Made by a program: the position numbers and the translations under genes
Notes under the pieces: model-generated
What the model saw: the letters and a program-made list of their open reading frames with translations, nothing else
Database searches by the model: none
What the model was told of the DNA's origin: nothing
Part shown: positions 28,017 to 36,944 of the stretch, piece after piece
Layout of the letters: the number at the start of each line of letters is the position of its first letter
Numbering within the stretch: position 1 is the first letter of the stretch
NCBI RefSeq assembly: GCF_014205835.1
Contig: NZ_JACHCQ010000001.1
Location: 62,001-126,000 of the forward strand
DNA from: Pedobacter sp. AK013
GTDB lineage: Bacteria; Bacteroidota; Bacteroidia; Sphingobacteriales; Sphingobacteriaceae
Direction: 5' to 3'
Length of the DNA stretch: 64,000 nucleotides

Positions 28017-28490
28017 TTAAATAGCAGTTGATTCTTCAGTAGGATTAAATAAATTCTTACGCAGAAAACCGACACCAATAATACTGGAGAAAACGATAAT
28101 CAATCCATTATAGTCATCCAAAGGGAGATTACAATAATTAATTAATTCATACTCTAGCGGCCGACCAATGCCTAAACTCTCGTTTCCATTAATTATACAG
28201 CCATTTTTTTGTGCATCTGTTACCCGCAAATCTTGCTTATAGCCCCACATATAACATTTCGATGGATCTTGGTAATACGCAACCTCTGAATCTTTTACTG
28301 GTTCTACGCTAGATGAAAAATTTTCATAATATTGAGTGTAATATGGATTTCTATATATTCCAACGTCAGCAAGCTGAACATTATATATGTTATCGTTCAA
28401 TAGACACCCTCTTTTATTCGCACAAAATGCTGTATTTACAAATAAGGAAAAACAGAATAGGATTAGCACCCTAGCAACATTTATATTCAT
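28017..28490 (-). CDS. Small secreted Cys-rich protein with exosortase-type C-terminal sorting signal (2 of 4)
   Basis: A 157-aa protein with a signal peptide (about 1-23). The mature part starts RGCLLNDNIYNV, the same Gly-Cys...Tyr-x-Val pattern as its neighbours, and has four Cys in total. A Tyr-rich segment (about 45-80) is peculiar to this copy. The tail has Cys-Asn-Leu-Pro-Leu-Asp-Asp (about 120-126), a hydrophobic helix (about 128-143), Arg-Lys, and then about 12 more residues including Glu-Glu, so it extends past the basic part. The motif has one residue more than in the other three. Predicted exosortase substrate by layout and context only. Confidence 0.7.
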   Translation of the reverse strand: MNINVARVLILFCFSLFVNTAFCANKRGCLLNDNIYNVQLADVGIYRNPYYTQYYENFSSSVEPVKDSEVAYYQDPSKCYMWGYKQDLRVTDAQKNGCIINGNESLGIGRPLEYELINYCNLPLDDYNGLIIVFSSIIGVGFLRKNLFNPTEESTAI

Positions 28491-28798
28491 CTAAATTTTA
28501 AACTTTTTTCACTAAAAAACGTAGTACAAAAACTACATTTTTCGCAAAAATCGTAAAATAAATAATGCTATTTAAGATGGCTCGTTGATTTTGTTTTTTC
28601 TATGACGAAGATGTAGACTGGGCTGAGGAGTATCGTAAAGGCAGTTTTATTGATCAAAATCAAACTTTCCAAAATTTAAAATGCTTTTACGCGGCTTAAA
28701 AAGCAGATATGATAAATTGAATCCATTTTGGCTTATGATTTTTACATGAAAAGTCCGTTCAACTATTGTTGACAATTGTCATGAACAAAATGAACAGG
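28491..28798. other. Intergenic region with a hairpin near the small protein start
   Basis: A 308-bp gap. An 11-bp inverted repeat (28515-28525 with 28532-28542, one mismatch that would be a G-U pair in RNA) lies 25-52 bp upstream of the start at 28490 and could be part of its leader or an operator. No gene seen. Confidence 0.4.
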
Positions 28799-29191
28799 TT
28801 AGACTGCAGCTCTTGAATTAAAAGACAATTTCGTCTTCAGAACAAAACATCCAAGACAACCGGAAATAAAAATTAGCAACCAAACTTCAGTATCTAAGGG
28901 GCAAAGATAGGTGGCAGGATATGAGACTGTTTGCCCTTGAGTAGAGATAGCAGTACATGAACCCACTGCACCGGTAAAAATAATCTCAGACCTTCTTACA
29001 TATGTAGAGGTACGATATGCACTTTGAGCACAATCGGATGGATTTAAAACAATAAAATTTGAGAATCCTGGAACAGGAACATCCGGAAAAACGCGATATA
29101 CACTGCCATCGGGCACATAACATCCTGTAAATGCTTTAGACGAAAAAGGCAAGAGAACGATAATTATTAATAAGGTAAATAACTTATTCAT
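28799..29191 (-). CDS. Small secreted Cys-rich protein with exosortase-type C-terminal sorting signal (3 of 4)
   Basis: A 130-aa protein. The frame is open back to 29224, but the ATG at 29191 directly starts the signal peptide (about 1-20). The mature part begins TGCYVPDGSVYRV and contains Cys at about 24, 54 and 79 before the tail. The tail is Cys-Pro-Leu-Asp-Thr-Glu (about 97-102), a hydrophobic helix (about 103-118, itself with two Cys) and Lys-Thr-Lys plus about nine more residues. This copy and the one at 29324 have the clearest Cys-Pro-(Ile/Leu)-Asp motif. A TAGTTTTG box (29222-29229 on the minus strand) lies 31 bp upstream of this ATG. Confidence 0.72.
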   Translation of the reverse strand: MNKLFTLLIIIVLLPFSSKAFTGCYVPDGSVYRVFPDVPVPGFSNFIVLNPSDCAQSAYRTSTYVRRSEIIFTGAVGSCTAISTQGQTVSYPATYLCPLDTEVWLLIFISGCLGCFVLKTKLSFNSRAAV

Positions 29192-29323
29192 AAAAATGGC
29201 GGCGGGAAGGCTTCCGCAACGCAAAACTACAAAATCATTGCTTTAATCTACTTATTAAGCTACATAATCATACAAAAAAAAGAGTTTCACCTACTTAATA
29301 ATGAGCATACACAGTCAAGCACA

Positions 29324-29704
29324 TCAATATTTAGAAAAATTCAAGTATACCGATTTGCTATTTTTTAAAGTAACAAATCCTAAGCCGATTAGTAGTAACA
29401 TCAAAAATGGAATATATTCATCAATAGGGCAAGGATAAATTAAATTCGTTGTTGCCTGCCTGTAATTTGGACTACTTGTGCCTTCTATATTGCATAATGA
29501 ACTAGTGTATGTTCCACTTGAAAATGTTGAGCATGTTGCGGTTGAACTTGAGGTCGCGTAACTAAATCCACTATAATTGTTTGACCCTATTGAAACATAA
29601 TAAAACCTTCCGGTAGATAAGCTATAACAACCATCAGCAGCATAGCTTTTACATAAAATGCCTGTAAATAGGGCTATTAACCCTAAGGTATATATTCTTC
29701 TCAT
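29324..29704 (-). CDS. Small secreted Cys-rich protein with exosortase-type C-terminal sorting signal (4 of 4)
   Basis: A 126-aa protein with signal peptide (about 1-23, ending SYAA). The mature part begins DGCYSLSTGRFYYV and has a Ser/Thr-rich central region (about 40-75) with two more Cys; such regions can carry O-glycans, but this is not shown. The tail is Cys-Pro-Ile-Asp-Glu-Tyr (about 92-97), a hydrophobic helix (about 98-114) and Lys-Asn-Ser-Lys plus about ten residues. It is divergent from the polysaccharide export gene at 30048. A TACTTTTG box (29722-29729 on the minus strand) lies 18 bp upstream, with TTTG 25 bp before it. Confidence 0.72.
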   Translation of the reverse strand: MRRIYTLGLIALFTGILCKSYAADGCYSLSTGRFYYVSIGSNNYSGFSYATSSSTATCSTFSSGTYTSSLCNIEGTSSPNYRQATTNLIYPCPIDEYIPFLMLLLIGLGFVTLKNSKSVYLNFSKY

Positions 29705-30047
29705 ACAATAAACGACTTAAACAAAAGTAACTAATATCCGTAATCTTAATAATACAAACACCTTTATTATGTTGATATTAATCAAGTTAAATCGTATCTA
29801 TTGATTCTAACAAAAAAGGAGCGACATATTTAGCAAACACCTAACATACAGCAAATTAATTATCAAAAAATACTAAAGCAAAAGATCATCTATACCGTCA
29901 TTATCCAATAAGACTGATTTTGATCAATGCTTTTAAAGTCAAGAGTAGGCTATGCTTTTCTGATTACTATTTTTTTTAAGCATCTTTAAACAGTATTTTT
30001 GCATTGACCTACACATCCCATTTAGTTAGTATATCTTTCTAATAATT
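29705..30047. promoter_or_regulatory. Divergent control region of the exopolysaccharide cluster
   Basis: A 343-bp A/T-rich region between small protein 4 (minus) and the export lipoprotein gene (plus). It holds a minus-strand TACTTTTG box at 29722-29729 and a plus-strand TATTTTTG box at 29994-30001, 47 bp before the plus-strand ATG, both fitting TAnnTTTG. No good -33 element was found for the plus box. The leader of the long operon is the natural target site for the UpxY protein encoded at 33348. Confidence 0.4.
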
Positions 30048-30866
30048 ATGATTCAAAAACATTCCATTTTTCAATTTATTCTTTTTTTATTTATATCGAT
30101 TATACTGCTTAGCTGCTCTGTTCGTAAGCAACATAGCTTATTCAATGCGCCTAGCGATATCGTTACAGATACCATTAAACGGGTCTATGTAGTGAATGAT
30201 CAGGGAATCAGCGATGCTTATTATAAAATCAAGATTAGCGATCAATTGGCCATAAGAAACGTGCAGAACCCCGAATTTGGCGCTACAGCATCTGGTAGTT
30301 CCAGTACCCAATCGAATGTTACATCAACATCAGGCACGGCTCAGAATGTACTTTCCTATCCTGTAGAACCTGATGGAATGGTGAATTTGCCTGCCATTGG
30401 AAAAGTAGACGTTGCGGGCTTAACCAGGCGTGAGGCCACGATCAAAATTCAGGATCTTTATAAACAAAAATTATTAAAAGATCCGATTATAGAGCTGACC
30501 GTTGTTAACTTAAAAGTAACTTTATTGGGTGAATTTAGTAAGCAAGGTAACTTTCTGCTTGAGAAAGACAATACCAGCCTCATCGAAATCATTGGTGAGG
30601 CCGGCGGGATTACAAAAACTGCAGATCCTAAAACCTTAAAAATTATCCGCGGAGACCGAAGCCATCCCGAAATTATTTATGTAAACCTAACCGATATTAA
30701 TAGTTTGGCAAGTAAAAAACTGATCTTGCAGAATAACGACATCATTGTATTGCAACCTACTAAGGGTGCTGCACTGAGCGAGAAACTTCAGAGTTTTAAC
30801 AATATTGTACAGCCACTACTTGTGGTGGTTAACCTTGCTGTATTAATTTTTACTGTGACACGCTAA
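30048..30866 (+). CDS. Wza-like polysaccharide export lipoprotein
   Basis: A 272-aa lipoprotein whose signal sequence ends in LLSCS (Cys near 25). It has a Poly_export domain (about 55-145, YKIKISDQLAIRNV and YPVEPDGMVNLPAIGKV) and an SLBB domain (about 150-235, LLGEFSKQGNF and NDIIVLQP). The C-terminal hydrophobic helix (about 252-269) corresponds to the membrane-spanning helix of Wza, which forms the outer membrane pore for polymer export. It starts the plus-strand cluster and is 1 bp from the co-polymerase gene, its functional partner. A low-complexity Ser/Thr stretch lies at about 85-103. Confidence 0.93.
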   Translation: MIQKHSIFQFILFLFISIILLSCSVRKQHSLFNAPSDIVTDTIKRVYVVNDQGISDAYYKIKISDQLAIRNVQNPEFGATASGSSSTQSNVTSTSGTAQNVLSYPVEPDGMVNLPAIGKVDVAGLTRREATIKIQDLYKQKLLKDPIIELTVVNLKVTLLGEFSKQGNFLLEKDNTSLIEIIGEAGGITKTADPKTLKIIRGDRSHPEIIYVNLTDINSLASKKLILQNNDIIVLQPTKGAALSEKLQSFNNIVQPLLVVVNLAVLIFTVTR

Positions 30867-30867
30867 T

Positions 30868-33267
30868 ATGGAAAAAGCAGAAGATTTAGAGGTTAAAGCT
30901 GTTAGCCAACAAATTGATTTTTATAAAATATTCAGGGTATTTTGGAGCAGGTGGTATTGGATTGCTGGCTGCATTGCTATTGCACTGGTTGTAGCTAAAA
31001 TAAAGGTACTTTATACATTACCGATTTATCAAACCGGAGCATCGCTTAAACTACAGGACAGTAACCCAAGTGTGAGCACAAACAACCAGATGCCCACACA
31101 GGTTTATAATTATACCGATAAAATTCAGGCAGAAAGTTTTGTGATCCGCAGTAATGATGTTGTACTCAATGCCATCGCTAACCTGGATTACAAAATTTCT
31201 TACTATTTAAAAGGCAGGATCAGGACAACAGAACTATACCCAAATATTCCTTTTCAGATCGAAATTATACAACAGGATTCGGTAAATTTTAATCGGGGTT
31301 TATATAATATAGAAGCGATTGACAGTAAAAGCTTTAGCATTAGCGATCCGAATAACGAAAAATCCAAACAAACCGTTCATCGTTATGGAGAGGTATTAAA
31401 TATGGGCAATATGCAATTCCGCATTAAATCTATTGTTCCAAAAGGCGATTATAGCTTTAAATTTAATACCAAAGAAGATTTTATAGGGCGGGCAATGGGT
31501 TTAAATGTAGCAGAGGCCGCGCGCTTTACCAATGTCATGAGTTTAAGTTTAACAGATGGCAATCCTGTTTTTGCTGCCGACATGCTCAATGCCATTATGA
31601 AGGAATATGTGCGTTACGATTTGATCCAAAGGCAACGTTCGGCTAAACAGACGGTCCAATTTATTGATACGCAATTGGGCTTTATTAACACAGAGGCGGG
31701 TAAATCTGGCAACACGCTGGCGAACTACAAAACCCAGAACAAAATGGTCGATCTTGGATCTGCCACCTCTACAACGATCGGTAAATTATCAGATTTTGAG
31801 AAACAAAAAACAGAACTGAATATTAAACAACTGGCTATTAAACAACTGGAAGACCAGGTGAACAATAACCGTTCGAAGGTAGAGATTGGCTTAGATATAG
31901 AAGGTGATTTAAATAGCGGATTGGGAACTTTAGTTACTCAACTCAACACCTTACTTGCAAGTAGAATACTCAAACTCAATCAGTTTAATGCAGATTCGCA
32001 ACCTGTTAAACAAATCGACCAGCAGATTGCCAATGTAAAAGCAAGCATCAGGAGCAGTGTGCAGGCCATGCGCAACAATAATGAACAGACCATCCGTTAT
32101 ATCAACAGCCAAATTTCTGCGGTAAACCAAAATATAAGCACCATTCCGGCCAAAGAACAAAACTTTGTTAAACTCAGTACCAACTTCGAGGTAAACAACA
32201 AAGTACGTTCTTATTTATCAGAGAAAAAATTAGAAGCCGAAATGAATGCTGCGGCCACGGTATCTGGCGCGGCCATTGTAAATTTAGCTTATCCATCTTA
32301 TTATTCTATTTCTGCGAATTCGAATAAGGTTTACACTTTTGCCGTTTTATTTGGTTTAGGTGCAGGTATGGGCCTGATCTTGCTGGTACGTTTTTTAAAC
32401 CCATACATCTACGATAAGGAAACCGTAGAAGGGTTAACGAATACGCCTATCATCGGGGTAATCCGCAAATTCCCCGATTACATTGATCAGGATAACCGAC
32501 AGGCCTTATCGATCGCTAAACCTAAATCAGTTTTTGCCGAATCGGTTAGGTCCGTACGGACCAATCTGAGCTTTTTAGCCAGCCATAAAAAAAGTAAGGT
32601 GATCTGTATTACCTCTGAGATATCGGGTGAAGGGAAATCATTTGTTACCGTAAATCTGGCTGGTACGCTTGCGCTAATTGAGAAAAAAGTAATCTTAATT
32701 GCTGCCGATTTACGTAAATCAAGACTACACAAAGTTTTTGGAAGTGATAACCGTAAAGGCCTGAGCTCTGTCTTGTCCGGACAGCATAGTTTAGCAGATG
32801 TCCTCATCCATGATGAGATACATCATATCGACTTTATTCCATCAGGCCCCGTACCACCTAACCCTTCAGAGCTTTTGCATACTGCCGCCATGCGCGATTT
32901 ATTAAAGGCCTTAGAAAAAGAATATGATTATGTTTTGGTCGATACTGCTCCCGTAGGCCTGGTTTCGGATGCTATACCGTTGATCAGGAACTCGGATGTA
33001 AATCTTTTTGTGATCCGTTCAGGCGTATCGCAAACACGGGCAGCAGCTATTCCAGAGCGGTTATCACGGGAGTATGGATTAAGCAATATGGCCATTGTAT
33101 TAAATGCATTTGGTGATGATGCACTTTATGCTAATTATTATACTACCGACTATAGTCGTGGTGGAGGCAACAGTACTTATTATTATTCTGATTATTCAGG
33201 ATACTCAGGATCCGGTTATTATGACGATGAGAACCGGAAGTGGTGGATGTTTTGGAAGAAGAAGTAG
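30868..33267 (+). CDS. Wzc-like polysaccharide co-polymerase with BY-kinase domain
   Basis: A 799-aa inner membrane protein. The Wzz domain lies between two membrane helices (about 27-50 and 488-510), with a coiled-coil, GNVR-like periplasmic part. The cytoplasmic tyrosine kinase follows: Walker A SGEGKS near 584-590, Walker A' LIAADLRKSR (about 609-618) and Walker B YDYVLVDTAP (about 688-697). The C-terminus has a cluster of about a dozen Tyr (about 750-785), the site of autophosphorylation in BY-kinases, and ends with Trp and Lys residues. Such proteins control chain length and export with Wza. No matching tyrosine phosphatase was seen in the window. Confidence 0.94.
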   Translation: MEKAEDLEVKAVSQQIDFYKIFRVFWSRWYWIAGCIAIALVVAKIKVLYTLPIYQTGASLKLQDSNPSVSTNNQMPTQVYNYTDKIQAESFVIRSNDVVLNAIANLDYKISYYLKGRIRTTELYPNIPFQIEIIQQDSVNFNRGLYNIEAIDSKSFSISDPNNEKSKQTVHRYGEVLNMGNMQFRIKSIVPKGDYSFKFNTKEDFIGRAMGLNVAEAARFTNVMSLSLTDGNPVFAADMLNAIMKEYVRYDLIQRQRSAKQTVQFIDTQLGFINTEAGKSGNTLANYKTQNKMVDLGSATSTTIGKLSDFEKQKTELNIKQLAIKQLEDQVNNNRSKVEIGLDIEGDLNSGLGTLVTQLNTLLASRILKLNQFNADSQPVKQIDQQIANVKASIRSSVQAMRNNNEQTIRYINSQISAVNQNISTIPAKEQNFVKLSTNFEVNNKVRSYLSEKKLEAEMNAAATVSGAAIVNLAYPSYYSISANSNKVYTFAVLFGLGAGMGLILLVRFLNPYIYDKETVEGLTNTPIIGVIRKFPDYIDQDNRQALSIAKPKSVFAESVRSVRTNLSFLASHKKSKVICITSEISGEGKSFVTVNLAGTLALIEKKVILIAADLRKSRLHKVFGSDNRKGLSSVLSGQHSLADVLIHDEIHHIDFIPSGPVPPNPSELLHTAAMRDLLKALEKEYDYVLVDTAPVGLVSDAIPLIRNSDVNLFVIRSGVSQTRAAAIPERLSREYGLSNMAIVLNAFGDDALYANYYTTDYSRGGGNSTYYYSDYSGYSGSGYYDDENRKWWMFWKKK

Positions 33268-33347
33268 TTGCATTTGTCATTAGTTCATTAGTCAATAGGT
33301 CATGGCTAATTGCTTAGGATGGATAATTTTGAAATAGATTAAGTTTA

Positions 33348-33851
33348 ATGATTGATCAGAGTTACAGATGGTATCCGGTTTATACACGTTCGAGGGCGGA
33401 GAAAAAGGCATATGAGGAACTTACGAGAAAGGGCATCATCTCCTATCTACCTCTAAAAAAGACGCTTAAACAATGGAGCGATCGCAAAAAAATAGTTGAG
33501 GAGGCATTAATTAAGTCTTACCTGTTTGTGTATATTTCGGCCAAAGAACATGCTGAAGTTTTGATGACCAATGGTATTGCCAGGTTTCTCTATTTCTCTG
33601 GTCAAATAGCCGTTATACCCGAACAACAAATTCAAGATCTTAAACTTTTACTGGCCACGGATGCAGATCTGGAGGTTTTTGATTATGATATAAAACCTGG
33701 AGCGCGGGTATTGATCAAGGCAGGCCCATTTAAGGGGATTATTGCCGAACTGGCTTCTGTACACAATAAACAGCGTATTATTTTGCGTTTACAAAATATG
33801 GGTTACGCTATTGAAATTAACACCTCTATTGCGTTTATAGAACCGCTCTAG
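33348..33851 (+). CDS. UpxY-family transcription antiterminator (NusG paralog)
   Basis: A 167-aa NusG-like protein: NGN domain (about 5-105, WYPVYTRSRAEKKAYEELTRKG and LIKSYLFVYI) followed by a KOW-like domain (about 115-165, PGARVLIKAGPFKGIIAEL). In Bacteroides, UpxY proteins prevent early termination within the long capsule operon they are encoded in, acting at the leader. Here it is third in a cluster of more than 34 kb of plus-strand genes, where such a factor would be needed. It stands 80 bp after the co-polymerase and 152 bp before asnB. Confidence 0.9.
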   Translation: MIDQSYRWYPVYTRSRAEKKAYEELTRKGIISYLPLKKTLKQWSDRKKIVEEALIKSYLFVYISAKEHAEVLMTNGIARFLYFSGQIAVIPEQQIQDLKLLLATDADLEVFDYDIKPGARVLIKAGPFKGIIAELASVHNKQRIILRLQNMGYAIEINTSIAFIEPL

Positions 33852-34003
33852 GGTGATTTGAGACTTGAGCGCTGAGGTAGCGTTCAACAAAATATATAAA
33901 AATAATCAGTTTATTTTTTTAAAAAAAATGTGACTGAGCGGGCGAAGCTGTGTCCGGACAAGATGGAAGATGGTTGTGATAAGTGGAAAAACGGGAATTA
34001 TAA

Positions 34004-35803
34004 ATGTGTCGGATTGCAGGTATAATTGATAAAAACAGACCAATAGAGCAGATCAAACAGGAGGTTAAAGGCATGTGTAATGTAATGGCGCATGGCGGGC
34101 CCGATGATGAGGGCTTTTATACCAATACCAACGAGGGCTTTGTGATCGGCCATAGGCGTTTGGCCTTGATAGACCTCTCTCCTAATGGTCATCAACCAAT
34201 GAAATATAGGGCAGGCGAACTTATAATTTCATTCAATGGAGAAATCTACAACTACCAGGAGCTCAAAAAAGAACTACAAAACTTAGGCTTTCTATTCCAT
34301 ACCGAAAGTGATACCGAAGTTATTTTAGTTGCCTATGCAGCCTGGGGTGTAGCCAGTTTTGCAAGGCTTAAAGGCATGTTTGCCTTTTATCTATTCGATG
34401 CCGAGCTTAAATGTAGTTATCTGGTCCGTGATCTCTCAGGTATTAAACCCTTGTATTATTGCGCTACAGCGCTAAGTTTAGTTTTCTCTTCAGAAGTTAA
34501 GGCTTTTGCAGAAACCTCTTATCATTATACCGAACAACCTGATTGGAAAATCTATTTCCTCGCTTTTGGACATATACCAGAACCATATACCACTTTAAAT
34601 GAAGTTTTGATGTTGGCAAAAGGGCATTATCTGATCTGGCAGCACCAATCAGCTACCTTCGAAATTAAAAATTATATCCAACCTCGGCATATTGAGGAAA
34701 TTTTGGGCAAAGAGACTGCCAAATCAGCTTTAGAACAAAATTTACGGGCATCGGTAAAAAGACACCTCTTATCTGATGCTAAAATAGGTGTTTTTTTAAG
34801 TGGTGGTATTGATAGTAGTATCTTAACGTTACTGGCCGATGAAATTACAAACCGGGATTCAAGTACCCTGAATACCATTTCTATCAATTTTGAAGAAACA
34901 GCCTATTCAGAAAAGGCCTTTCAGGATATAATAACCGAAAAAATTAAAGGAAAGCACTCAGAATATACCGTTACCCCTGCTATTTTTTCAACATATTTCC
35001 CTGCTGCATTAAAAGCTATGGATCAGCCCACTGCAGATGGTATCAACTCATGGTTTGTTAATTATTTTGCCAAAAAGAACGGCTTAAAAGCTGTTTTATC
35101 AGGTATTGGTGCCGATGAGCTCTTTGGCGGCTACCCTTCCTTTAAACGGATGGGCTTACTTAAGCAGCTGAAAAAATTACCAAAACCCGTCCTTAAAAAA
35201 AGTCTTGCCTTTAATAACTCCGGATTAAAACGCTCCTATTATTTAAGTTATCAAAATACAGCTGGCGAATACCTTTTTTTAAGGGGAATATTTACCCCCG
35301 ACGAAATTGCAGCTTTGTTAAATTTCTCCATAGAAAAAGTAGATCGCGTATTAAAAAGCATAAACATTACCTCCGCTCCAAATCATTTAGCTAACGGAGA
35401 AAAGGCCAGCTGGTTGGAATGTAATTTATACATGCAAAATCAGTTGCTTAAGGATACCGATACCATGAGCATGCAGCATGGCTTAGAAGTGCGTGTTCCT
35501 TTTTTAGATCAGGACCTACTTGATACCGTTAAATCCATTAAACCCAAACTAAAATTTGGGGCTGATCGGCCAAAATCACTTTTGATTGATGCATTTTCTG
35601 CTATACTGCCAAACGCAATATGGAACCGAAAAAAAATGGGCTTTACATTCCCCTTCCAACTTTGGTTAAAAAAAGATGAGCAGTTTCTAAGTTCAATAAA
35701 AACCGAAGGAAACCAATTTGCAACAAAAATGGTTAACGATTTTAGACAGGGTAATTTACACTGGAGCAAAGTGATGGCGCTTTATCAGGCGTTTAGCGTT
35801 TAG
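34004..35803 (+). CDS. asnB: Asparagine synthase (glutamine-hydrolysing)
   Basis: A 599-aa class II amidotransferase. After removal of Met, Cys2 is the glutaminase nucleophile (MCRIAGII). The glutaminase domain (about 1-200) has GHRRLALIDLSPNGHQPM and SFNGEIYNY. The synthetase domain has the PP-loop SGGIDSS (about 266-272) and GIGADELFGGYPSF (about 366-379). In surface-polysaccharide clusters such enzymes often make amides of sugar acids rather than free asparagine; that role is inferred here from location only. The gene has its own upstream gap, which includes an A/T-rich run. Confidence 0.92.
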   Translation: MCRIAGIIDKNRPIEQIKQEVKGMCNVMAHGGPDDEGFYTNTNEGFVIGHRRLALIDLSPNGHQPMKYRAGELIISFNGEIYNYQELKKELQNLGFLFHTESDTEVILVAYAAWGVASFARLKGMFAFYLFDAELKCSYLVRDLSGIKPLYYCATALSLVFSSEVKAFAETSYHYTEQPDWKIYFLAFGHIPEPYTTLNEVLMLAKGHYLIWQHQSATFEIKNYIQPRHIEEILGKETAKSALEQNLRASVKRHLLSDAKIGVFLSGGIDSSILTLLADEITNRDSSTLNTISINFEETAYSEKAFQDIITEKIKGKHSEYTVTPAIFSTYFPAALKAMDQPTADGINSWFVNYFAKKNGLKAVLSGIGADELFGGYPSFKRMGLLKQLKKLPKPVLKKSLAFNNSGLKRSYYLSYQNTAGEYLFLRGIFTPDEIAALLNFSIEKVDRVLKSINITSAPNHLANGEKASWLECNLYMQNQLLKDTDTMSMQHGLEVRVPFLDQDLLDTVKSIKPKLKFGADRPKSLLIDAFSAILPNAIWNRKKMGFTFPFQLWLKKDEQFLSSIKTEGNQFATKMVNDFRQGNLHWSKVMALYQAFSV

Positions 35804-35813
35804 GGAAAACAGA

Positions 35814-36923
35814 TTGAAAAGCAAAAAACTTCTATTTCTTAGCTTACATACTTTCAGTTTAACTGGGGGAATAGAAAAGGTAAGTAAAACTTTTGCGAAG
35901 GCGCTTGATGACCTGAAAGCAAGTGCGCAAATCCAGTCTTACCAGGTAATATCAATGTATGATGATCAACCCGATCTGGCCTACGTGGCAAAAGGTTCAT
36001 TTAAGGGATATCATGGCAAAAAAACAGCTTTTGGTTTAACAGCTATTAAAGCGGGCCTAAAAGCAGATGTAATTATTTTAAGTCATGTACATTTATTACT
36101 CTTTGCACAGATCATCAAAACATTAAAGCCAGGTGTCCGTATTGTTCTTTTTGCTCATGGCATAGAAATCTGGAATGCCTTGGCGCGTTGGAAAAAACAG
36201 ATGCTGAACAGAATAGAAATCTGGGCAGTAAGCCGGTATACGGCTGATCAGATTATACAGCATCATGGAATAGCTGAAAGACAGATTAAAGTATTGAATA
36301 ATTGTTTAGACCCCTATTTTAAATTAGACAAATCTATTTCAAAGCCGGCTTCACTCCTCACAAAATATAGAATTAACAATAACCAAAAAGTGTTGCTAAC
36401 CATTTGCCGCTTATCTTCATTAGAACAGTATAAAGGATACGATCTGGTTATCGAATGTTTAGCGCAGGTAATTAAAATTTATCCAGATTTGGTTTACTTA
36501 TTGGTAGGAAAAGCAGACCGGGCAGAATTAGTGCGGATTAATAAGCTCATTGCCCAATCTAGCCTGCAAAAAAACGTCATACTTACAGGCTTTGTACCAG
36601 ATGATGAACTTGTTTTACATTATCAATTGGCGGATGTATTTGTAATGCCGAGCAAAGCAGAAGGATTTGGACTCGTTTTTATTGAAGCTGCTGCTTATGG
36701 CTGTACTGTACTCGGTGGTAATACCGATGGCAGTAGAGATGCCCTAATGGATGGCAAACTGGGCACTCTTCTAAACCCTAATGATGTAGCCGCGATTGGT
36801 GAAGCAATTATCACTTCGTTGCAAAAAGAAAGACATCAAACCCAAGCAACCCAGGAGCTATGTTTTGAAATATTTGCATACAAGCAATACCTGGAAAAAG
36901 TATCAGACTTATTATTTAATTAA
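35814..36923 (+). CDS. Family 4 glycosyltransferase
   Basis: A 369-aa GT-B enzyme. N-terminal LHTFSLTGGIEKVSKTFAKAL (about 8-28) is the acceptor-side Gly loop; VLLTICRLSSLEQYKGYDLV (about 194-213) opens the C-terminal Rossmann domain; VMPSKAEGFGLVFIEAAAYG (about 276-295) holds the donor-binding Glu-x7-Glu. The start is a TTG at 35814, with AGGG 8 bases before it; no ATG is available before residue 43. It adds one sugar to the growing unit; donor unknown. It lies 10 bp after asnB. Confidence 0.88.
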   Translation: MKSKKLLFLSLHTFSLTGGIEKVSKTFAKALDDLKASAQIQSYQVISMYDDQPDLAYVAKGSFKGYHGKKTAFGLTAIKAGLKADVIILSHVHLLLFAQIIKTLKPGVRIVLFAHGIEIWNALARWKKQMLNRIEIWAVSRYTADQIIQHHGIAERQIKVLNNCLDPYFKLDKSISKPASLLTKYRINNNQKVLLTICRLSSLEQYKGYDLVIECLAQVIKIYPDLVYLLVGKADRAELVRINKLIAQSSLQKNVILTGFVPDDELVLHYQLADVFVMPSKAEGFGLVFIEAAAYGCTVLGGNTDGSRDALMDGKLGTLLNPNDVAAIGEAIITSLQKERHQTQATQELCFEIFAYKQYLEKVSDLLFN

Positions 36924-36944
36924 AAGCTGTGAAAATAGATAAGT

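Noticed and set aside
29324..29704. Small proteins read as type IV pilin or lipoprotein genes
   Set aside because: The N-termini are ordinary signal peptides without pilin cleavage site or lipobox; the hydrophobic helix is at the C-terminus.
30048..33851. A phase-variable invertible promoter in front of the cluster, as in Bacteroides capsule loci
   Set aside because: I saw no pair of inverted repeats around the promoter region and no invertase gene in the window.
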